A stretch of DNA of 59,252 nt from Burkholderiales bacterium (GTDB taxonomy: Bacteria > Pseudomonadota > Gammaproteobacteria > Burkholderiales > Burkholderiaceae_C), in the NCBI GenBank assembly GCA_016213265.1, contig JACRBA010000083.1, forward strand, positions 1-59,252, given 5' to 3'. The position numbers were made by a program, and so were the translations under genes. The stretch's first letter is position 1, and each line of letters begins with the position of its first letter. Under the pieces are notes generated by a model, which was given only the letters and a program-made list of their open reading frames with translations, had not been told where the DNA came from and ran no database searches. Positions 53,472 to 59,252 of this stretch are shown here, one piece after another.

Positions 53472-54941
53472 ATGACCGAAGCGCCTTTCACTCCCCGACA
53501 GTCCTTCCACGATGCCGATGCCGCGCTGGCCCAGGTGGTGGCGATCTACCAGGGGCAAGTGCAGCACCTGCGGCACCACCTGCACGAGTTCGTGGCCGGG
53601 CGCGAGCCGGCCAGCCGCGTGCGGGCCTGGTACCCCAGCGTGCGCGTGCAGACCGACACCGTCGCCCGGGCCGACACCCGCCTGAGCTTCGGCTTCGTGG
53701 CTGGCCCGGGCGTCTACGAGACCACGCTCACCCGGCCCGAGCTGTTCGCGCCGTACTACCGCGAGCAGTTCGAGCTGCTGCTGCGCAACCATGGCGTCGC
53801 GCTCGACATCGGCCTGGGCACGCAACCCATCCCCGTGCACTTCTCCCTCGCCGAGGCCGACCACCTCGAAGGCACGATCACGCCCGAGCGGCGAGTCCGG
53901 CTGCGTGACCTGTTCGACCTGCCGGACCTGGCCGCCATGGACGACGGCATCGCTAACGGCACGCACGAGCCGGCGCCCCGCGAGCCGCACCCCCTCGCGC
54001 TGTTCACCGCGCCGCGGGTGGACTACTCGCTGCACCGGCTGCGCCACTACACCGGCACCGTGCCCGAGCACTTCCAGAACTTCGTGCTGTTCACGAACTA
54101 CCAGTTCTACATCGACGAGTTCATCCGCCTGGGCCACCAGTGGATGGCCGACCCGGCCAGCGACTACATCGCCTTCGTGGAACCCGGCAACGTGGTCACG
54201 CCCCGCGCGGGCCTGCCGGCGCCGCCCAGCGGCGAGGCGCCGGCGCGGCTGCCCCAGATGCCGGCCTACCACCTGGTGCGGCCCGGGCACGGCGGCATCA
54301 CCATGGTGAACATCGGCGTCGGGCCGTCCAACGCCAAGACCATCACCGACCACATCGCCGTGCTGCGGCCGCATGCGTGGATCATGCTCGGCCACTGCGC
54401 CGGCCTGCGCAACACCCAGCAGCTGGGCGACTATGTGCTCGCCCACGGCTACGTGCGCGAGGACCACGTGCTCGACGAGGAACTGCCGCTGTGGGTGCCC
54501 ATCCCCCCGCTGGCCGAGGTGCAGCTCGCCCTGGAGGCCGCCGTGGCCGAGGTGACGCAGCTCTCAGGCTACGAGCTGAAGAAGGTGATGCGCACCGGCA
54601 CGGTGGCCACCACCGACAACCGCAACTGGGAGCTGCTGCCCCATCCGGGCCCCGAGCAGCGTTTCAGCCAGAGCCGGGCAGTGGCGCTGGACATGGAATC
54701 GGCCACCATCGCGGCCAACGGCTTCCGCTTCCGGGTGCCCTACGGCACGCTGCTGTGCGTCAGCGACAAGCCGCTGCACGGCGAGATCAAGCTGCCCGGC
54801 ATGGCCAACCATTTCTATCGCGAGCGGGTGGACCAGCACCTGCGCATCGGCGTGCGGGCGCTGGAGCTGCTGCGCGCGTCCACCGTGGGCCAGCTGCACA
54901 GCCGCAAGCTGCGCAGCTTCGCCGAGGTGGCGTTCCAGTGA
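53472..54941 (+). CDS. amn: AMP nucleosidase
   Basis: A 489-residue enzyme that hydrolyses AMP to adenine and ribose 5-phosphate, buffering adenylate pools. It has the N-terminal regulatory domain of long Amn proteins and the C-terminal nucleoside phosphorylase-like domain. Visible blocks are GGITMVNIGVGPSNAKTITDH, WIMLGHCAGLR and AVALDMESATIAANGFRFRVPYGTLLCVSDKPLHGE, where the Asp/Glu pair contacts ribose. A hairpin follows directly, so it is likely a single-gene unit. Confidence 0.96.
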   Translation: MTEAPFTPRQSFHDADAALAQVVAIYQGQVQHLRHHLHEFVAGREPASRVRAWYPSVRVQTDTVARADTRLSFGFVAGPGVYETTLTRPELFAPYYREQFELLLRNHGVALDIGLGTQPIPVHFSLAEADHLEGTITPERRVRLRDLFDLPDLAAMDDGIANGTHEPAPREPHPLALFTAPRVDYSLHRLRHYTGTVPEHFQNFVLFTNYQFYIDEFIRLGHQWMADPASDYIAFVEPGNVVTPRAGLPAPPSGEAPARLPQMPAYHLVRPGHGGITMVNIGVGPSNAKTITDHIAVLRPHAWIMLGHCAGLRNTQQLGDYVLAHGYVREDHVLDEELPLWVPIPPLAEVQLALEAAVAEVTQLSGYELKKVMRTGTVATTDNRNWELLPHPGPEQRFSQSRAVALDMESATIAANGFRFRVPYGTLLCVSDKPLHGEIKLPGMANHFYRERVDQHLRIGVRALELLRASTVGQLHSRKLRSFAEVAFQ

Positions 54942-54964
54942 CGCCGGCACACCGCCTGCCGGCG
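54942..54964 (+). terminator. Hairpin directly after amn
   Basis: CGCCGGCA (54942-54949) pairs perfectly with TGCCGGCG (54957-54964) around a 7-base loop, starting at the first base after the stop codon. There is no T-tract. Confidence 0.5.
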
Positions 54965-55001
54965 GATTGACCCAGCGCATCCCGCGACCGGGGCTTTCGG
55001 C

Positions 55002-55030
55002 TTGCGAAGCGGCAGGGGGCGGCGTAGGCT
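55002..55030 (+). promoter_or_regulatory. Possible promoter of the EF-G-like gene
   Basis: TTGCGA (55002-55007), 17-base spacer, TAGGCT (55025-55030), followed by a ~60-base leader that holds AGGAG before the ATG at 55100. The match to consensus is modest. Confidence 0.35.
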
Positions 55031-55099
55031 CGATCCGCATGAACGGCCTGCCTGGGTAGCGGTGCCTTCGCGCCGCGACAGGCCGCGAGGAGCGCCACC

Positions 55100-57163
55100 A
55101 TGTCAAGCCCAGTTCCTGCGGCGGTCGATCCGGCCATCGCGGCCATCCGCACCCTCGCCCTGGTCGGGCCCGCCGCCGCCGGCAAGACGATGCTCGCCGA
55201 GGCCCTGCTGGCCCGTGCCGGCGCCATCGGCGCCCCGGGCAGCCTCGAGCGCGGCACCACCGTGAGCGACCACGACGCTCTCGAGCGCAAGCTGCAGCAC
55301 TCGCTCAACACGGCCGTCATGCACCTCACGCACGAGGGCGTGCGCCTCCACCTGCTGGACACGCCCGGCGCGCCCGATTTCGTCGGCCAGTCGCTGCCGG
55401 CACTCGAAGCCGTCGAGACCGCGGCGGTGGTGATCAACGCGGCCACCGGCATCGAGCCCATGGCCGTGCGCATGATGGAGCAGGCCGCGGCCCGCCACCT
55501 GGACCGGCTCATCATCGTCAACAAGATCGACGCCCCTGGCGTGGATCTGCCCGCGGTGCTGGCACAGATCCAGGCCGCCTTCGGCAAGGAGTGCCTGCCG
55601 CTGAACCTGCCGGCCGCCGGTGGCCGCGAGGTGGTGGACTGCTTCTACAACCGCAGCGGCAGCGCCGACTTTTCCTCGGTAGAGGCGGCCCACCGCGCCC
55701 TGGTGGAACAGGTCGTCGAGGTCGACGGCGACTTCGTCGAGCGCTACCTGAACGACGGCGACGTGGACGCCAGCGAGCTGCACGCGCCACTGGAAGAAGC
55801 GCTTCGCCAGGGCCACCTGATCCCCGTGTGCTTCGTCTCGGCGCGCAGCGGCGCGGGCGTGCGCGAGTTGCTGGACGTGATCGTGCGCCTGCTGCCCAAC
55901 CCGGCCGAGGGCAACCCGCCCGACTTCCTGCGCGGCGAGGGGGCCGAGGCCCAGCCCATGCACGCCACGCCCGACCCGGCGCAACACGTGCTGGCGCACG
56001 TGTTCAAGGTGGCGGTGGACCCGTACGTGGGCAAGCTGGGCGTGCTGCGCGTGCACCAGGGCACCATCACGCCCAACAGCCTGCTGTACGTGGGCGACGG
56101 CCGCAAGCCGTTCAAGGTGGGCCACCTGTTCATGCTGCAGGGCAAGGAGCACGTGGAGGTGCCGCGCGCCGTGCCCGGCGACATCTGCGCCGTCGCCAAG
56201 GTGGAGGCGCTGCACTACGACGCGGTGTTGCACGACGCGGCCGAGGACGACCACATCCACCTGGCGCCCCTGCCCTTCCCCACCCCCGTGCATGGCCTGG
56301 CCATCGAGCCCAAGCGACGCGGCGACGAGCAGCGCCTGTGGGAGATCCTGGGCAAGCTGGTCGAGGAAGACCCGTGCCTGAAGGTCGAGCACGTGGCCGC
56401 CACCAACGAGACGCTCGTCTATGGCCTGGGCGAGCTGCACCTGCGCATCCTGCTGGACCGGCTGCGCGAGGTGCACCGCTTCGAGGTGAACACCCGCCCC
56501 CCGCGCGTGGCCTACCGCGAGACCGTCACCGCCCGGGCGGAAGGCCACCACCGGCACAAGAAGCAGAGCGGCGGTGCGGGCCAGTTCGGCGAGGTGTTCC
56601 TGCGCGTGGAGCCGCTGCCCCGCGGCGCCGGCTTCGAGTTCGTCGACGAGGTCAAGGGTGGCGCGATCCCGGGCACCTTCATCCCGGCCGTGGAGAAGGG
56701 CGTGCGCGAAGCCCTGGCCGCCGGCGTGATCGCCGGCCACCCGGTGGTGGACATCCGCGTCACCGTGCACGACGGCAAGAGCCACAGCGTGGACAGCAAG
56801 GAGATCGCCTTCGTCACCGCCGGCCGCAAGGCGGTCATCGCGGCCATCCAGGAGGCGCGGCCCATCGTGCTGGAGCCCATCGTCGACGTGGAGATCATGG
56901 CGCCGGAAGCGGCCACGGGCGACATCACGGGCGACCTGGCCTCACGCCGCGGCCAGGTGGCGGGCACCGACGCCCAGCTGGCCGGGCAGATGCGGGTGCG
57001 CGCGCAGGCGCCGCTGGCGGAGCTCATGGCCTACCAGAACCGGCTCAATGCCCTGACCAGCGGGCAGGGCCGCTACACGGTGGCGCTGTCGCACTACGAG
57101 GCCGTGCCGCCGCAGGTGCAGCAGCAGCTGATGGGCCAGCACCGGCTCGCGCCGGACGACTGA
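55100..57163 (+). CDS. Elongation factor G-like GTPase (EF-G paralogue)
   Basis: A 687-residue protein with all five EF-G domains: P-loop GPAAAGKT (23-30), G3 DTPGAPDF (87-94), G4 NKID, and domain IV/V blocks HKKQSGGAGQFGEVFLRVEP and IMAPEAATGDITGDLASRRG. It differs from the housekeeping EF-G: the G1 region lacks AHIDAGKT, and the switch-II His that activates hydrolysis is Ala91. Such paralogues are widespread and poorly understood; a role in ribosome recycling or stress translation is possible. It is far from rpsL/rpsG, which also argues against the main EF-G. AGGAG precedes the ATG. Confidence 0.9.
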   Translation: MSSPVPAAVDPAIAAIRTLALVGPAAAGKTMLAEALLARAGAIGAPGSLERGTTVSDHDALERKLQHSLNTAVMHLTHEGVRLHLLDTPGAPDFVGQSLPALEAVETAAVVINAATGIEPMAVRMMEQAAARHLDRLIIVNKIDAPGVDLPAVLAQIQAAFGKECLPLNLPAAGGREVVDCFYNRSGSADFSSVEAAHRALVEQVVEVDGDFVERYLNDGDVDASELHAPLEEALRQGHLIPVCFVSARSGAGVRELLDVIVRLLPNPAEGNPPDFLRGEGAEAQPMHATPDPAQHVLAHVFKVAVDPYVGKLGVLRVHQGTITPNSLLYVGDGRKPFKVGHLFMLQGKEHVEVPRAVPGDICAVAKVEALHYDAVLHDAAEDDHIHLAPLPFPTPVHGLAIEPKRRGDEQRLWEILGKLVEEDPCLKVEHVAATNETLVYGLGELHLRILLDRLREVHRFEVNTRPPRVAYRETVTARAEGHHRHKKQSGGAGQFGEVFLRVEPLPRGAGFEFVDEVKGGAIPGTFIPAVEKGVREALAAGVIAGHPVVDIRVTVHDGKSHSVDSKEIAFVTAGRKAVIAAIQEARPIVLEPIVDVEIMAPEAATGDITGDLASRRGQVAGTDAQLAGQMRVRAQAPLAELMAYQNRLNALTSGQGRYTVALSHYEAVPPQVQQQLMGQHRLAPDD

Positions 57164-57180
57164 CGCAGGCCGACTGCGGG

Positions 57181-57804
57181 TCAGCGGGCGGCGGACGCGG
57201 ACGCTGCGCTGGCCGCGGCGGCCCGGCGCGCGGCCAGCTGCGCGCGCCAGTCCGTCCAGTCCACCGGGCCGGTCTCGAAGCGCCGCTTCAGGTTGGCCAG
57301 CACACCCGGCCAGACGCGGTCGAAGTAGGCATGGGCGCGGTCCCACTGGCCACCGTCGCCCCAGCCGGTGTGGTGCAGGCGCACGCGGGTGTGCGTCGCA
57401 TCCACCGGCTCCAGCCGCACCACGACGAAGGTGCGCTGGGCCCGCACCTCGGGCAGGCTGGGTGGGGCGTTCCAGTCGAACGACAGCATGCGCGGGGGCT
57501 GCAGCGCCATGAAGCGCATGTCGTCCGCGCCGCGTTCGCCGGGCGGCGCGTCGGGGTCGATGAACACGTGGAAGGCACCGCCCACGCGCGGCTCGACCAC
57601 CGCTTCGGGGGCGAAGAAGCTGACGATGCCGTCGCGTGTCGTCCAGGCGGCCCAGGCCTGTTCGGGCGTCGCGGCGACCACCACCTCGTGCTGCAGCGCG
57701 CGCTCCGCGGCCTGCGCGGGCCATGCGAGGGACAGCATGCCCAGGCAGCCGACGAGCCCGCGCACAGCGGGGCGCCAGGGCGACACAGGCAAGGCAGCTG
57801 GCAT
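57181..57804 (-). CDS. Exported SRPBCC (Aha1/START-like) protein
   Basis: A 207-residue protein with a signal peptide (about 1-34, ending SLAWPAQA) and an SRPBCC fold. The mature part starts RALQHEVVVAATPEQAWAAWTTRDGIVSFFAPEAVVEPRVGGAFHV, the usual first helix-grip segment, with HHTGWGDGGQWDRAHAYFDRVWPGVLANLKRRFE near the end. These proteins bind a hydrophobic ligand. An exported version is less common. GGGAG lies 5-6 bases before ATG 57804. It converges on the EF-G-like gene. Confidence 0.85.
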   Translation of the reverse strand: MPAALPVSPWRPAVRGLVGCLGMLSLAWPAQAAERALQHEVVVAATPEQAWAAWTTRDGIVSFFAPEAVVEPRVGGAFHVFIDPDAPPGERGADDMRFMALQPPRMLSFDWNAPPSLPEVRAQRTFVVVRLEPVDATHTRVRLHHTGWGDGGQWDRAHAYFDRVWPGVLANLKRRFETGPVDWTDWRAQLAARRAAAASAASASAAR

Positions 57805-57849
57805 GGGCACTCCCGACGAATCAAAGCGCCAGCGTAACGCGGCTTTATC

Positions 57850-58443
57850 ATGCGAGCCATGGAGTTTCCCCGCGACGTGGCGGCGGTCCGGCTCGACAAC
57901 GCCCTGTTGCTGTTCGACGAATTCGTCCGCGCCACCGTCAAGCACCCTGACGCCGCCACCCTGCGCGGCCTCGAGCGCCGCTTCGCCGAGCGGCTGCAGA
58001 TCCAACCCAGCTACTGGAGCCAGATCAAGGGCCGGTCGCGGCAGATCGGCGAGCGCCTGGCGCGCCAGTTCGAACAGTGCTGCCACAAGCCTTATGGCTG
58101 GATGGACCAGCCGCATGGCGGCGGCCGCGCGGCCGTGGGCGCCACCGCCCCCGAAGCGCCCGCCGACGCGCCGCTGCCACAGGACGACGACGAGCGGTTC
58201 ATCGTGGGGCTGGTGCTCACCTACTACCGTCGCCACCCCCAGCGTGCCCGCACCCGGCTGCTGGACCTGCTCGGCGAGGTCCTGATGCCGGCGGCTGCCC
58301 CCGCCGCGGGCCCCGCGCCGACCACGGCCGCCTCGGCCCCATCGCCGGCGGCCGTCGCGAAGACCCCTGCCTCCGCGGACGACGCGCAGTCGCTCTGGCA
58401 GCAGACCAGCAGCCGCGTGGCCCCTCTCAAGAAGCGACGCTGA
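57850..58443 (+). CDS. Putative DNA-binding protein (XRE/CI-like helix-turn-helix)
   Basis: About 197 residues (start ATG 57850, or ATG 57859 giving MEFPRDV). Residues ~35-90 form helices with LRGLERRFAERLQIQPSYWSQIKGRSRQIGERLARQFEQC then KPYGWMDQPH. This layout is that of small phage-repressor-like proteins, where the second and third helices form the DNA contact. The C-terminal half has a short helical unit (ERFIVGLVLTYYRRHP) and an Ala/Pro-rich basic tail. Its start region carries CTTTATCAT, repeated 750 bases downstream. Targets unknown; assignment as a regulator is moderate. Confidence 0.65.
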   Translation: MRAMEFPRDVAAVRLDNALLLFDEFVRATVKHPDAATLRGLERRFAERLQIQPSYWSQIKGRSRQIGERLARQFEQCCHKPYGWMDQPHGGGRAAVGATAPEAPADAPLPQDDDERFIVGLVLTYYRRHPQRARTRLLDLLGEVLMPAAAPAAGPAPTTAASAPSPAAVAKTPASADDAQSLWQQTSSRVAPLKKRR

Positions 58444-58560
58444 CGCGCCCGACGCGCGCGCCCGCTTGCACGCAGCCGCGTGCCGACACCGCGACACGCC
58501 GACACCCCACACGCGGGCTGTCGGGGCGTTGCCACGTCCCGCGTTGTAGGGATGCCTTCC

Positions 58561-58602
58561 TGATAAAAACCGCTTGCGCAAGATAATGACTTCTTTATCA
58601 TT
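58561..58602. promoter_or_regulatory. AT-rich promoter/operator block with nested inverted repeats
   Basis: In otherwise G+C-rich DNA this block contains TGATAAA (58561) and its inverse TTTATCA (58594), the palindrome CTTGCGCAAG (58573-58582), and AATGA/TCATT arms (58585 and 58598). TATCAT (58596-58601) is a good -10. GATAATGA (58582-58589) and TTATCATT (58595-58602) resemble Fur half-sites, though their spacing differs from a standard Fur box. CTTTATCAT also occurs at 57843, over the start of the DNA-binding protein gene. Confidence 0.5.
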
Positions 58603-58661
58603 GCGCCCATGCCGCCCCGGTCGCCCTGCGCGTACCGGCCCGTCCACCCACCTTGCTGCCG

Positions 58662-58778
58662 ATGCGCCTCGTCCCGAACCTGCTGCTGCCGTCCCTGTCC
58701 GCCCTGGCCCTCGGCCACGCGGCAGCCGTGTCAGCCGCTGCCGGACCGCCCGCACCGAGTCGTCGCCTGTGTGGCTGA
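58662..58778 (+). CDS. Possible 38-residue leader peptide
   Basis: A short frame starting MRLVPNLLLPSLSALALG, followed by Ala-rich residues, so it looks like a signal peptide with a very short mature part ending SRRLCG. It begins about 55 bases after the predicted transcription start. Its stop codon falls inside the first arm of the hairpin at 58769, which is the usual layout of a translated leader acting on RNA folding. No strong ribosome binding site is visible, so translation is not certain. Confidence 0.35.
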   Translation: MRLVPNLLLPSLSALALGHAAAVSAAAGPPAPSRRLCG

Positions 58779-58803
58779 AGCGAAACGTCTTCAGCACCCA
58801 CAC
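58769..58803 (+). other. RNA hairpin overlapping the leader ORF stop
   Basis: GTGTGGCTGAAG pairs with CTTCAG and CCACAC (12 pairs with a 3-base bulge) around CGAAACGT. It lies 6 bases before the terminator hairpin. Confidence 0.55.
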
Positions 58804-58809
58804 GCGCTG

Positions 58810-58849
58810 CACGGCCCGGGCAGGTTCTCCTCCCGGGCCGTGTTGTTTT
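58810..58849 (+). terminator. Intrinsic terminator upstream of the small ORF at 58870
   Basis: CACGGCCCGGG (58810-58820) pairs perfectly with CCCGGGCCGTG (58832-58842) around an 11-base loop, followed by TTGTTTTC. It ends 20 bases before the ATG at 58870, in the position of an attenuator, or it ends a ~240-base RNA. Confidence 0.75.
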
Positions 58850-58869
58850 CGGCCATTGAAAGTCGTCCC

Positions 58870-59037
58870 ATGAAGCTCACCCTGCGCACCCCGAAGCCCC
58901 GCAACCCCTTCGTCGCCGCCGCCCTGCGGCGACCGGCCGTCCACCACCGGCCGGGCCGCAAGGCCGACCGGCAACACGGCCGCCATGACGTGCGACGGCA
59001 ACTCGCCGCCGCCGGCATCGGCCGACACGACCCCTGA
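58870..59037 (+). CDS. Small basic protein, 55 residues
   Basis: Begins MKLTLRTPKPRNPFVAAALRR and is rich in Arg and His (RPAVHHRPGRKADRQHGRHD), with a net positive charge. It resembles short, conserved but uncharacterised proteins with an RNPLV-type start that I associate with Burkholderiales; that recollection is unverified. A weak GAAAG lies 10-14 bases upstream. It follows a terminator closely, so its expression may depend on readthrough. Confidence 0.5.
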   Translation: MKLTLRTPKPRNPFVAAALRRPAVHHRPGRKADRQHGRHDVRRQLAAAGIGRHDP

Positions 59038-59097
59038 GCCCTCCAACGCACCGCCGCCCGTCCTGATCGCGCGGTGCCTGACGTGAAAGCCCACACC

Positions 59098-59252
59098 ATG
59101 TACCGCACGTTCCCTGTCCCCTCGCCGGCGCCTGCACGCTGGCGCCCGGTGCCCGCCACCCATCCCGCCCGCCGACTGGTGGCACGGCACCTGCGCCGCG
59201 CCGGCGCCTGGCTCGCCTGGATGGCGCGCCAGTTGACGCTTCCCGCCGCCGA
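59098..59252 (+). CDS. Small ORF running off the window edge
   Basis: 51 codons are open from ATG 59098 to the last base. The N-terminus is Pro-rich (MYRTFPVPSPAPARWRPVP), followed by an Arg-rich amphipathic helix (RRLVARHLRRAGAWLAWMARQL). No family recognised. Same direction as the 55-residue ORF, 60 bases downstream, so they may form a unit. Confidence 0.35.
   Translation, partial: MYRTFPVPSPAPARWRPVPATHPARRLVARHLRRAGAWLAWMARQLTLPAA

Larger units (their letters stand above)
58444..58869. other. 426-base stretch without a firm gene
   Basis: Starts with G+C-rich DNA holding a small inverted repeat (CCGACA at 58499 and TGTCGG at 58519) that may end the preceding transcript. Next comes an AT-rich promoter-like block (58559-58605), a possible 38-residue leader ORF, and two hairpins, the second a good intrinsic terminator. 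The features are listed separately. Confidence 0.6.

Noticed and set aside
58444..58560. Signal recognition particle RNA, tmRNA or a tRNA in the 3' gap
   Set aside because: None of their conserved sequence blocks or a cloverleaf could be found.
58609..59037. A single 142-codon protein from 58609 to 59037
   Set aside because: Its first part is Cys/Pro/Arg-rich with no domain, crosses the two hairpins and has no ribosome binding site. Only the last 55 codons look like a gene.

Overview
The window is a very G+C-rich, densely coded piece of a betaproteobacterial chromosome. Gene content and order fit Burkholderiales (Rubrivivax/Leptothrix/Ideonella-like): corC-lnt-glyQ-glyS-gmhB-plsC, hslVU, a DksA of the one-cysteine type, a fused indolepyruvate oxidoreductase and IcmF. 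The genus assignment is inference. I saw no tRNA, rRNA, CRISPR array, insertion sequence or prophage.

Layout. 1-2764: 3' end of groEL, its terminator, and a PlpD-like patatin/beta-barrel protein. 2781-10012 (minus): a complete leucine/isovalerate operon liuABC-DUF4126-liuDE, facing a TetR regulator, with two identical TTGAG-N5-CTCAA operators flanking the liuA promoter. 10846-20174: an acyltransferase, DUF2789 protein, Lrp regulator facing the fused 2-oxoacid:ferredoxin oxidoreductase, a DsbA-fold isomerase, a CbiM-like membrane protein and a soluble PAS histidine kinase. 26393 down to 19614 (minus): a tight seven-gene run, can-aceK-thiolase-lysE-SDR-acyl-CoA dehydrogenase-ubiC. 26604-28877: a small secreted protein, then a LiuR-like MerR regulator facing an MBL-fold hydrolase. 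29053-37608 (minus): ygjP-type protease, plsC, gmhB, glyS, glyQ, lnt, corC, interrupted by one opposite-strand secreted-protein gene. 37801-43586 (plus): cobW-type GTPase, dksA, a STAS-like protein, hslV, hslU. 43664-48669: potassium channel, coaX, icmF. 48779-53281: two diguanylate cyclases around a FliA-like sigma factor, plus an EF-hand protein. 53472-59252: amn, an EF-G-like GTPase, an SRPBCC protein, a DNA-binding-like protein, and an AT-rich promoter leading into a short leader ORF, two hairpins and two small ORFs at the window edge.

How it works together. The main theme is acyl-CoA and branched-chain amino acid catabolism under two separate regulators. The TetR protein probably controls liuABCDE. 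The MerR protein probably controls three dispersed promoters that carry a near-identical palindrome built on TTGACGTTTAC: its own promoter shared with the MBL gene, the can-aceK-thiolase operon, and icmF. At can and icmF a -10-like hexamer ends exactly on the first base of the palindrome, which suggests repression over the transcription start. This would couple branched-chain acyl-CoA supply to the glyoxylate-bypass switch (AceK), thiolysis and the isobutyryl/butyryl-CoA mutase.

Other points worth a look: a GmhB-type phosphatase lacking the nucleophilic Asp; two unrelated secreted proteins sharing an identical 13-base leader at the same distance from ATG; and the leader/terminator arrangement at 58561-58870. 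The only stretch over 300 bases without a firm gene is 58444-58869, described in the features. Most small intergenic gaps hold only the sites listed.
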